This document shows positions 1 to 9,320 of a DNA stretch of 64,000 nucleotides, in pieces. The stretch lies in assembly GCF_047511655.1 (NCBI RefSeq), contig NC_133386.1, positions 131,753,866 through 131,817,865 on the forward strand, in the 5' to 3' direction. Numbering within the stretch: the stretch's first letter is position 1; each line of letters starts with the position of its first letter. The notes below the pieces were generated by a model. The model was not told the origin of the DNA. It searched no databases and saw only the letters and a program-made list of their open reading frames with translations. Both the position numbers and the translations under genes were made by a program. The DNA comes from Castor canadensis. Its lineage: Eukaryota; Chordata; Mammalia; Rodentia; Castoridae.

Positions 1-1089
1 TCCCAAGTGGACAGGTGCAGGGGGAGGCGGTGTTGAGGCATGGTTACAAGGTCGAGTCCTAGCTGTGCTGTGCCACCCGTGATGTCCCATCTTACGGGAT
101 GAACGGGGACTCCTCTCTCATGGAGGGTGGGGTCTGATTTGCCTGGTCCTCATCACAGCTGTCACTGTACAGCAGATTGATGTTTGATCCCTGATCCTTG
201 CTCTTTCCTTTGACTGCTGTTCCTTTTTATCCAGGCCCTGGCCAGACAATGATCTGTCCTTGGGCCACTCCCAGGCATGTCCAGATTTGGCCTGCCAGGT
301 CTTCCAAGGCCAGAGGAGACATGCTGACCCCTTTCTGCCTGCCTCTGACTAACAGGTCCTTGGCTCCATTGAAGTATCACAACAGAGTCAGTTACCAGGA
401 CAACCTGCAGATCCAGTGACCTGGGAACCGCAGCCTCTGCCTGCTCCGCCCCCCCCCCCCCACCGACTGTGCTTCCCCACCAACACTGCTGGCACTGAAT
501 TCTATGAAGCAGTCCTTCCTAGCCCAGCTGGGTTCAAGGGGACAATTAGGAGAAGGTTGTACCGGGCCTTTGGGGACATTTTAACCCTGGAGACAGCAGA
601 GAGGAAATTGACTCCTTGGCTCCTCTCTCCTTCCCTGGGTCCTGGTCCCCTGATTTCTCTAGCAGGGTCCACCCAACACGATACACATAAAACTGAACTC
701 CCCCAAACCTGCTCCTCCCCTTCCACTGCACCACCATCTTAGTGAGGGCTCTACCATCAGGCCAGATATGAACGGTGTCCTGGCCAGCAGCTGGCCACCT
801 CCAAGTTCTCCCCATACCCTCATTCTATCCTCTGGCTAGCCTGTACTTCTGCCTTCTCCAAGAAGCCTCTGGAGTTGCCCCTCACTATTCCCTTCCCCAG
901 CCCCGGTCCAACACAGGCTCCCCGCTGAGCTGGGAGGTGCCTAGCTACCCGCCCCCCCCCCGCTCCCCCCCCGCCACCCCCCCAAGATACAAAAGTGGCT
1001 TCAAATGGACACTGTCCTCAACTGCTCTCACCTCCCTGTTGCTCTGGGCCACAGATGAATCTCATCCTCCCATCAGAAAAGAAAAGTTT
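1..1089. other. GC-rich stretch, no gene recognised
   Basis: Contains several cytosine runs (449-461, 952-961, 965-972, 977-983). Open frames here are short, change frame freely and match no family I know. If the order follows human 11q13.5 this side faces LRRC32, but no LRRC32 coding sequence or convincing 3' UTR is seen. Confidence 0.5.
952..983. repeat. Clustered C-runs (G-runs on the minus strand)
   Basis: Runs of 10, 8 and 7 cytosines are separated by 3-4 bases. The minus strand therefore has long G-runs able to form a G-quadruplex, and the plus strand could form an i-motif. This is a structural prediction only. Confidence 0.6.
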
Positions 1090-1482
1090 ATGTAGTCAAC
1101 GTGATGTATGCATTTATTTACATAGAAACGTTACATATATACTGCCATACAAATATGTTGGCTAAATTATAAAATACCAAAAATGGGCACCGAAAAAAGA
1201 AGAGTATATAAATAGAATTGAAGGACGGACTGCAGGAGGTCCCAAAAGGTGATAAGTGGTCAAGGACACCTCTCCTTCCCAGGAAACCTCAGTCTGCACC
1301 TGAGAGACATCTCCACCCTCAGGCAATGCAAAAAAGGCTATAAAACCCCACTCCCAGGTCCCCCTGCATTTTCCACTATGCAGTCTTTCTCTTCTCTTCA
1401 CTACAAATAAAATCTTTCCAACCTCTGCTGCTGGAGTCTGCCTGTGCTTTCATTCTCAGAGAAGGCTCAAGAACCCTGAGCA
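1090..1482 (+). mobile_element. Solo-LTR-like element (ERV, probably class I)
   Basis: A TATA box (tataaaa, 1339-1345) is followed 61 bases later by a polyadenylation signal (aataaa, 1406-1411), and the block ends in CA at 1481-1482. This is the U3-R-U5 layout of a retroviral LTR. No internal gag, pol or env is attached, so it would be a solo LTR. The left edge is uncertain. A single-copy terminal exon or promoter is a weaker alternative. Confidence 0.4.
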
Positions 1483-2308
1483 CCTGAAATTCCTGCGTGT
1501 GTCAGTATTACTTTAAAAGTTTTGTTTTCATTTTATTTAATGGTACCAAAAAGTTTCTTGTTATGTCTAAATGTACTGCTACCAAAATACGATGAAGTGC
1601 ATTTCATTTTTAAATCAAGTCTTGGTTTAGTGATGGGGTACTCATTTGTGAATCTGATACTAAATTCCATTTATCTTTTCACTTGGTTTAATGCACACTG
1701 AGAAAAATAAACTTTCTAAGAAGCCATAGTGCTACAATGTTCCAGACTACACTGTCACAAGGACAATTTTCAATTCTGGGTGCAGGTTTGTTGCTAAACT
1801 TGGTCTAATTGATACCATTCAGTTGTTGCTGGAAACTAAGGAGGTGTTATTTTTTAAACATTTGATATATGTTTTTAATTGTTTTTCGGGGTGGGGTACT
1901 TTTTAAATATTTTTGACAAATTTGTTCAAAACTCACTGAGATTCTTCACCTGGAAGATTTTGAGATAGATTTTAAAATTTTATTTCCCTGTTTTCCAAAG
2001 TGCTGATGTGGCAAGAACAACAAATCATCCCAAAATACTCTCTAGAGCATAGATTTCTTTACAAACCAGGGGAAAAAAAATCTTATCCAGTCTTAAAACA
2101 ACACCTGTTCCTAGGATGCTGTGTATTTATGTGTCTTAATATTTGCTGGATAGCATCCCCTGTCATCACTGAAAAGCCACCGGTCATATCATGTATCTTT
2201 TCATGTGAGAAAAGGCGTAACTCTCCTCCAAGGTGTAAGTCTGAAGAATGTTGCTGTGAGATAATCAGGGAATCTCTGTAACCACTGCTTCTGTCAATAG
2301 TAAGCTTT
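1483..2308. other. AT-rich stretch, unassigned
   Basis: No gene, SINE or clear LINE boundary recognised. Base composition is AT-rich and like neighbouring intergenic DNA. It may be a degraded LINE 3' region. Confidence 0.4.
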
Positions 2309-2385
2309 GGGCTGGAGGAGTGGCTCAAGTGTAGAGCACCTGTCTGGCAAGCCTGTAGCCCTGAGTTCAAATCCTAGTTCCCCTT
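2309..2385 (+). mobile_element. ID-like tRNA-derived SINE
   Basis: Starts ggctggaggagtggctcaag, with an A-box-like segment and the B-box-like gagttcaaatcc. The tail is C/T-rich rather than poly(A), so the copy is degraded at its 3' end. Confidence 0.8.
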
Positions 2386-2964
2386 CCCCCTCCCCCGCCC
2401 CTGCCAAATGTTGGTAATAGTAGGTTTTATAGCCATTTGTTTCTATAAACTTACATGCCTCAATCACTTCCCAAAGCAGGCTTACCGGGGAGGGGAGTTG
2501 TCACAATCAAACCAAACACACACTTTTCCTAAGAGCCCTGTGAGAAGGGACATGTGACCTACCATAGTGTGGACAAGGTGAGGGCACCAAGGTCCATCTC
2601 TTCACTAACTATTAGTTTAAAAAACTTCTTTTTTTCAAGAAGGTAAAAAGTAAAAGTTCTAGAAATTTCTTTCTATAAGAATGGATCACTTTTTTACCCC
2701 ATTTTGGACATTTCCAGGCTACACAACAGGGTCCTTTGGCCATGTTCACAGCCCCTTGGGATCTATTCCAGTCTTTTCTTCCACTTGGCTCCCATGTCAG
2801 CTAGATCCAATGTTCCTGAACTCACTACACATTGCCGTGTTTTTGCAATGTGATTGTTTTTGCCCAATACACTCATCTCTAGTGGACTGGCTCAAAATTC
2901 TGTCCTTTCTTCAAGAGCCAGCCTCCGCCACGCTCCTTAAAGCCTGTTTTCATTCTCTGAGCCG
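2386..2964. other. Unassigned intergenic sequence
   Basis: I see no gene or recognisable repeat. The 169-codon open frame that begins at 2681 runs into an antisense L2 relic and has no coding character. Confidence 0.4.
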
Positions 2965-3115
2965 TCAGTCATTCAGCTGTTCAATGAGTATTTATTTATT
3001 GAACACCTATTGTAGGCCAGGCGCTGATCTAAGGGCTGCTGGGAGTATATCAGCGAATGAACCAGATAAAATACCTCCCTCTGGAACCTCACATTTCAGG
3101 GTGGAAGATATCAAT
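2965..3115 (-). mobile_element. L2 LINE relic (antisense 3' end)
   Basis: Has the typical reverse L2 3' end: attcag, then tatttattgaacacctattg, then a 'ccaggcgctgatctaagggctg' type stretch. Divergence is high, as expected for L2. Confidence 0.7.
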
Positions 3116-3195
3116 GTCTTCCAGAGAAAAGAAAGCATTTGCTCCTACGAGCAGGCACCTCTGAGCCTGGGCTCTCAGCACAAGTCCTAGCCCAG

Positions 3196-3787
3196 ATCAG
3201 GGGACAATAGATAATGGTCAGAATTCAAGAACAACCTTTGGGCATAACCTAAGCCATGACTCCTGCCATAAATAAAGACCCAACACCAAATCTAGACCGA
3301 GGTCCTATAAGCATCTGGTCCAGTCCCAGGCTGGACAAGGCTCTCAAGGAACTTAGCAACTGCCTTTGCTGAAAAGCACTGACCCCCTCATGTGGGCAAA
3401 TATTCAAAGGGTAACTATGAGCAGAATAAAAGCTTGGCACCTCTGTCTTCATTTTGTACCCATGACCTTTGCTCTGATCTATTCTCTCCTGCAGCCACTT
3501 TGGAATCCAGGAAGGACAGGACTGTGACAAGTGTTGAAGCTACCCCACAGTCAACAATGACTTTCTTATTGTAACAGGCCTCCCCTGACCAATTCTGAGA
3601 TAATGAATGACTGGACCACACCTCTGACCACCTCTGACCATCACTGTTGTACACCCCCCTCCCCCTGTCCCAATTCTTCCCCTATTTAAACCTAAAACTC
3701 ATGGGCTAAAAGCTTACTCTGTCTCTTTTCATGGTGTGCCCATGCTGCGTAATAAATCTTTCTTTGCCCTACACTCTTTATCTGGCA
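3196..3787 (+). mobile_element. LTR-like element with TATA and poly(A) signal
   Basis: A TATA-like tatttaaa (3683-3690) lies about 60 bases before aataaa (3751-3756), and the block ends ...tctggca at 3787. A C-rich tract precedes the TATA. This is the same layout as 1090-1482 but with unrelated sequence, so a different LTR family. No internal retroviral genes follow. The left edge is a guess. Confidence 0.4.
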
Positions 3788-4992
3788 TATGGGGCAAGTG
3801 GCCAGACCTGACATATTGGAGTTAGGCTCAGTCTCACAAGCACCGTGGTTCCAATGAGCCTCATCCCACCCCTATGAGAAGGAACTGGATGGCTCCCTGT
3901 GGCCGGCAGGAACCACTTCCACCTCCAAGAGTCCCTATATTTAGCTCCTTGTGACCCTGCAGCCCTCTCCTCTCTTCTCCATGGCCTGCGGAATTGCCCA
4001 GGGCACTTTCTGCTTTGATGGCCTGTTTTCCCAGGCCCCCACATCCCTGCAGGAGGGCCTTCAACTGGGAGATTCTGCATCCCAAAATAGCATGAGCACT
4101 TGGCAAGGAGAGGTGGTCACTTGTATGTGGGACAACACAGCCTCGAGCATGGGTTAGATAGAAGCTTTCCAGGGATCACTGGGGTGCCAGAAAATGGGCT
4201 TGGGCCTTTTCTCCTACTTCTCTCAGACGCTTGCCCATCCAATCTGGTCACCAACTACATTGTCACAAACTAACTTCTCCCTTTGGAGACGGCTCAACCC
4301 AGCCTGCCCTCCCCAACCCCCCAGGCTTGCTTGAAATCCAACCAGGCTGTTTTTATATAGTCTGTCACATGCGCCTTGGCCCTCCTGGGTGTGGGGTAAA
4401 TGCCACACCACCAGCTCATCTGCTTCTGCTTGGTTCCAAATGCCCCAGACTGATGGTTGGTTGGGTTGGAGGGTGTGGGGTCTCACCCTCAACGTACTGT
4501 GAGACTTTGGGGTGTCACTCCCGCCTGGCCCTGTGTCACTGTTCACAACCTCCATGGGCTCTCCCAGTGGCCAGCCTGGGATTCACCATTTGGAGGCTTC
4601 CACACCACCAGGGACAGCATTCCTGTTTTATGAGCGAGGCTCCAACCACTGCTTGGGTTTCTCTGTGTCTCTGGAGCACTTGGCTCACAAGCAACCAGCC
4701 AGAATGAGCCACCCCAGCACAGCGTTCCAGGCTGTCCACTGCAGAGGCCCAGGCACAGCGCTTGGGTGGAGGCCACAAGGTCCCCTGCAAGGCATGGGAA
4801 CTCCCAGGGGAAGACCTGTGGAGCAGAGTGTGGAGAAGCCAATTCCAGGTGGAATTCCAGTGAGCAGCAGGCTCCAGGGGCACATCAAGCCTCACCAGGA
4901 CGAGGACACTGAAGAGCCCTCAGGTAGGCCTCTTGCTCCTTTCAGGAGCCATGGAAAGCAGTTGCCAGGACTCCACCATTTAAAAAGAAGCA
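3788..4992. other. GC-rich unassigned sequence
   Basis: Several overlapping open frames of 100-169 codons occur on both strands here, with no splice context and no recognisable domain. Such overlap is what low-stop GC-rich noncoding DNA gives. Nothing else is recognised. Confidence 0.4.
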
Positions 4993-5200
4993 CGGCAAAT
5001 GTCTGTGGCTCACGCCTGTAATCCCACCTAGGTGGGAGGCTGAGATCAGGAGACCAGCTCAGGCAAATAGTTCGTGAGACCCCATCTCCAAAATATCGAG
5101 AGCAAAATGAACTAAAAGTGTGGCTCAAGCTGTGGCCTGCTTTGCAGATGCAAAGCCCTGAGTTCAAACCCCACCGAAAAATTAATTTAAAAAATAAATA
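4993..5200 (+). mobile_element. Dimeric SINE: 7SL-derived unit + ID-like unit
   Basis: The left unit reads gtggctcacgcctgtaatcc through gagaccccatctccaaaata, typical of a 7SL RNA-derived monomer. The right unit reads tggctcaagctgtgg through gagttcaaaccccacc, the ID-like tail. An A-rich tail follows. Confidence 0.8.
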
Positions 5201-5249
5201 CTGCAAGAGGCCAGTTAAATCCGACTTGGTGTTCCGTTAGGGCAAGGAC

Positions 5250-5640
5250 GGTGTGCTTTGAATAAATGTCCACTGCGAGCCAAGCACTGTTGGTACAGCA
5301 GAGTCCCTGACACTGCTGTGGAAGGAAGTAGACAAATAAACAAGTACATAGTATTCCAAGTAGTTGAGTTAGTACCAGGAAGAAAAATAAGAAAGGCAAA
5401 GGGGATGGCAGGAAACTGGGAGTGTGGCTGTTTTAAGCATGCCAGTTTGAAGGCCTTTCCCTAGGAGCTAACATTTGAGCCAAGAAGTGAAGGAAGAGAG
5501 AGGGAGCACGCAGATAGCTGAGGAAGGAATATTCCAGGCAACAGAATCAGCCAGTGCAAAGGCCCTGAGGCAGGAGTGTACCAGGAATGTGGCAGCAACA
5601 GAGAACAGGTGAGTAAGGCAAAGGTGGGATGAGGATGAGG
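5250..5640 (-). mobile_element. L2 LINE relic (antisense)
   Basis: Begins aataaatgtccactgcgagc and continues through the usual antisense L2 body: a caaataaacaagtacatagt segment, then ggaaggaatattccaggcaa, cagtgcaaaggccctgaggc and gcaacagagaacagg. A fairly long copy. Confidence 0.65.
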
Positions 5641-5852
5641 GACAAAGAAAGGGGTCACGAGGGTGGGGGTGATAGCCCATGCTGAGCAGTGACTCTTAAT
5701 TTTTACTTATTTCAACCCAGAATAAGAAGTTACTTTTATATTTTTTGCAGATATATATATATAACTGAAGTAAAGCATTTAACTCATGTATTTTATTTTA
5801 TTCCATTTATTTAAGAAATAATGCTGACAATGATCTCAAATTGATTTCCTGA

Positions 5853-6184
5853 ACTGGGTGAGGTGGCTCAAACCTGTAATCCCAGCTACTCAGGAGGTGA
5901 AGCTCAGGAGGATAACGGTTTGAGGACAACCCAGACAAAAAGTTTTCAAGACCCCCATCTTAATCAATGGCTGGGTGTGGTGGCAGGTGCCTGTCATCCA
6001 GCTATGCGGGGAAGCACAAATAGGAGGATTTTGATCCAGGCCTTCCTGGGCCTAAAGCAAGACCCTATTTCCAAAATAACCAGAGCTAAAAGGGCTGGAG
6101 GTATGGCTCAAGTGGTAGAGCACCTGCTTCACAAGTGCGAGGCTCTGAGTTCAAATTCCAGTACAGCCAAAACAAAACAAAAAA
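5853..6184 (+). mobile_element. Trimeric SINE: 7SL + 7SL + ID-like, with TSD
   Basis: Two successive 7SL-type units (from about 5853 and about 5965) are followed by an ID-like unit from about 6092. The 11-base duplication tgatttcctga flanks the whole block at 5842-5852 and 6185-6195. All three parts therefore appear to have inserted as one element. The tail is (CAAAA)n. Confidence 0.8.
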
Positions 6185-6195
6185 TGATTTCCTGA

Positions 6196-6985
6196 CCAAA
6201 AAAATGGTGATGACTCACAGTTTGAAAAATGCTGACTTGTGAAGACTGAGAAGGAGCCACCAGGCAGGGCATGAGAAGGAGCATGGGCCTTATTCCATTT
6301 CTACAAATTAACATACGATTTACATACAATAAATTGTGAGTTTTGATAAATTCTATGGTCATGCAGACATCGAATTTTGCTTTTGAAAGGGGCTGTGCAG
6401 GAGCCCTTTCAGCAACAGGGAAGTAGCTAGGACTGTTGCAGTAGCCTGCAGTAAATGGCGGATGAGAGCCTTTGGGGTGTAACTGAAAGTTGAGCAAGCA
6501 GCATTTGCTGACATTTTGGATGTGTGGTGTGAGAGAAAGAGACAAGTGCAGAATGCTGACAAGCTCTTGGCCTGAGCAGTGGGAAGCTGGAGAGATGGGA
6601 AGGAGAAGGTTTCGGGAGAGAATCATGTGTTCTGGTTTGGACGAGTTAAGTGTGAAAGTCAAGGAGAATCACTGACAAATGAGGCATCTTTGAGAACCAC
6701 AGGTCTGTGGAGGAGACAAGGGGGGATGGGAAGAAGTGTCTGGGGACCGAGCACTGGGTAGATGCTGGAATTCACAGCAGGAGAGCGAGAAGTAGCCTGT
6801 GGAGTGGGGGAGCCTCAGGGATCAAGAGCAAAATGCCCTGTGCCTAAAAGGGAGCCCTGGTCAGGCTAGGTTTTACAGGACAAGAACAGAAACTTGGTAA
6901 ATAGAGCTTGTTTGGACACTTCAGTAGACAATGGGGAGCAGGCTTCTGAGCAAGAGTGGCTTGAGATGAACTGTTTTTAGAAAGA
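6196..6985. other. Unassigned sequence, possible L2 remnants
   Basis: About 6230-6300 reads like further antisense L2 (aaggagccaccaggcagggc). The rest is unrecognised. The 177-codon minus-strand open frame here is partly SINE-derived and is not a gene. Confidence 0.4.
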
Positions 6986-7092
6986 TTCATAATTATTCAT
7001 TTGTAATTATTATTATTACAAATAATTATTTGTAATTATTATTACAAATAATAATTATTATTGTAATTATTATTATTCATTTGTAATTGATT
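6986..7092. repeat. AT-rich palindromic repeat cluster
   Basis: Repeated tttgtaatta / attattacaaa blocks. A perfect 22-base palindrome lies at 7015-7036 (arms attacaaataa / ttatttgtaat) and a perfect 16-base palindrome, aataataattattatt, at 7047-7062. It could extrude as a cruciform. Confidence 0.85.
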
Positions 7093-7098
7093 GACCCC

Positions 7099-7262
7099 TC
7101 CCTGTGATCAGGCCCTGTGCTAGGAACTCATGAGTCCTGAACGAGGTGCAACTATTATTTCTGATTTACAGACAAAGACACTGAGAAGTTTAGTGACTTG
7201 CCCAAGGTCACACAGCCAGGAAATGGTGGAGCAGGACCTGGAGCCCAGACCATCTGGTTCCA
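7099..7262 (-). mobile_element. MIR SINE relic
   Basis: Reverse MIR: gatttacagacaaagacact then gacttgcccaaggtcacaca, with ggagcccagaccatctggtt at the far end. Confidence 0.75.
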
Positions 7263-7727
7263 CTCAAGGGAGCACAGCCTGGATTCAGACTCAGGCCTGC
7301 TGGCCTTTCTCAGTCACCAGTGACTTTGAGAAGGTCACTAGTGAAGTATGGAGGCTTCCAGTCTGTGAATCAGGGCAGCAGGACTTGATTTCCAGCGACC
7401 CTTCCCCTGGGAACCTGGCTCCAACCCTGGCTTCAGTGGGCAAAGTAGCCCTGTGGGTTTGGCTCCAGGGCTCTGGAACAGCAGGATGTCAATTTTTACT
7501 CTTGAGCCGCCTGGGCCTCTCCAGGGACCCCACCCCCTTGCCCGAAGTGTTTAGTTCCTTGAGGAATCTGTCGCCATCTGGTCCCCATGTGCTGCATGTG
7601 GGTCTGTCTGGGCCCTGGAGGGCTCCATTCTAGCCCAGCATAATTGGTACCAGAGGTGGGCAGAGGGCCGGGAGGAGAGGAGGCAGGGAGAGTGCTGCCC
7701 AGCGACACCGCTGGGCCTCAGGACCTT

Positions 7728-8036
7728 GGAAAGAGGGAGGGTGAGACAGGCAGAGAGAAGAGCAGAGACAGAGACAGAGCAGAGCAAGACAGGGTGAGTA
7801 AAAAGCAAGACAGGGATGAAGGCTGAAGGGACATCAGAAGTGGAGTCAGAGGGAGTGACATCCACCAAAAGCAAAATAGGGACAGAAAGGCACTGACGGA
7901 AGGGAAGGGGCAGAGAGGGCTGGAGAGATCCAAGTCGACAGAGGAAAGAAAGACAGAAAAGGAGAAAAAGAGGGAGAAAAGAGAATAGGAGAGAGAGAGA
8001 GCGACAGAGAGAGAGAGAGAGAGAATAGGTTGAGAA
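7728..8036. repeat. Purine-rich (GA) tract on the plus strand
   Basis: About 300 bases of imperfect gagaca, gaaagg and gaga repeats, ending in (GA)n near 7990-8028. A long polypurine tract of this kind could adopt triplex (H-DNA) structure. It looks like an expanded simple repeat, not coding. Confidence 0.8.
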
Positions 8037-8587
8037 AATGCCCAGGTGACACAGGCAGTCTCAGAGCCCTGGGGCCCAGATGGTCCCTACCGCAGCCAGC
8101 AGTCTTGGGCAGTCAAGGTCATGGCACATGAGGTGGGCTTTTGCCTGCTTGCCTGGCCCAGGCTCAGCTGCCTCCTCTCTGAGCACAGCCCCTGCCCTGA
8201 CTCCCAGCTCCAGAGCCTTCTTCCACGCCCCTGGGCCGAGGGGCCTTGGAGCCCCCGGTCTCCTCCCCTCCAGGGCCCATCTGCCAGTCCTCTCCTTACC
8301 CACCTGGCTCTAGGAAACCGGGGTGGGGGGGGCTTTAGGAGGTAGGATGGGCACTTGACCATGACCCTAGACCCTAGGATACCAGTCTTGGTCCTGCCCC
8401 TGCCTCTGTTCTCCTTGTGACCTGATGCCCCTCCCTCCCTACCCCAGCTGGGGTCTTCCTTCTGTGGAAAGGCTGAGCTTGGACCACTGAGGGCCTATCA
8501 CTGAGTGTCCTGAGTCAGCTGAGAGCATGGCTGCTCGGAGGGTGCCCACGACCTTCTGAATCCCTAGTCCAATCACCCTGCCATTCA

Positions 8588-8692
8588 CCCATGGCCCTCA
8601 TTCCTCTCCTTTCCCCTCTCCCTCCTTCCCTCCCCCCTTCTCCCTCCCCCCTTTCTCCCTCCCTCCTTTCCTCCTTTCCTCCTCACTCCCTT
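8588..8692. repeat. Pyrimidine-rich (CCCTT/CCTTT) tract
   Basis: A plus-strand run of ctccctccttcc and tttctccctccc type units, nearly purine-free for about 100 bases. Its strand bias is opposite to that of the purine tract about 550 bases upstream. Confidence 0.8.
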
Positions 8693-8929
8693 TGTGCCAG
8701 ATGCCCCAAAGGTAGATCTCACAGGTTCCCCAGGTCAATGGGCTTATCCCATGACTGGGCACAAGACCTAGGGCCAGTAGGGGCAGGTCAGACTCCAGCA
8801 TAACCCCCCACTCCAGCCCAGCCAACTGCCACAAGGCCCAACATCTGGTCTACATAGCCTTGCTGTGGGCAGTTCAACTGCAGACACTGACCCCAAAGAT
8901 GCAAAGGCTGTGGGATGATTGCTTATGAC

Positions 8930-9195
8930 TTCCCAGTTTCCTATGTTGATATCCTAGCTCTCTGAGATGATGGGGGGTATTAGTAGGTGTGACCTTTAGA
9001 AGGTGCCTGGATTAGAGTGGGTTAGTGCTCTTATAAAAGAATCCACAGAGAGCTAACCAGCCTCCCTACCATGTGAGGACAGGGTGAGAAGATGCTATCT
9101 ATGCAAAAGCAGCCCCTCCCCCACATACCAAATCTGCCAGCAGCTTCATCTTGGTGTGCCAACCTCCAGGACTGTGAGACAGAAATTTAACAATC
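8930..9195 (-). mobile_element. MaLR LTR relic (MLT1/MST-like)
   Basis: In reverse the block reads as a MaLR LTR: ctgtctcacagtcctggagg, then gtggattcttttataagagc, then the segment that ends near atatcaacatagg. No internal part is seen. Confidence 0.6.
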
Positions 9196-9234
9196 AGATA
9201 GCCTAAGAGTACTGGCTTCATCAGACATTTCCCA

Positions 9235-9320
9235 TGTCAGAGTTAGTGGAGGCCAGAGAGACCAGAGAGGGGTAGGGACTTGCCCAAAGTAGCACAGCCA
9301 ATCATAGCCTGATTCCCTTT
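9235..9320 (-). mobile_element. MIR fragment
   Basis: The core reads gggacttgcccaaagtagca followed by cagccaat, the reverse of the MIR core. The rest is eroded. Confidence 0.5.

Larger units (their letters stand above)
7263..8929. other. GC-rich SINE-free sequence with purine and pyrimidine tracts
   Basis: Apart from the two tracts listed separately, no gene or repeat is recognised. Open frames of 60-167 codons overlap on both strands and lack splice or family support. The stretch belongs to the 6.2-17.8 kb block that lacks lineage-specific SINEs. Confidence 0.45.

Noticed and set aside
2681-3190. 169-codon plus-strand open frame
   Set aside because: Its second half reads through an antisense L2 relic; the rest shows no coding character.
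3596-3640. Short ctctgaccac tandem repeat
   Set aside because: Only about two and a half imperfect units inside an LTR-like block; too short to stand alone.
4231-5021. Overlapping open frames of 158 and 169 codons
   Set aside because: Different frames overlap each other and minus-strand frames of similar length; typical of low-stop GC-rich noncoding DNA.
6129-6662. 177-codon minus-strand open frame
   Set aside because: Its 3' end is read from an antisense SINE tail and no family is recognised.
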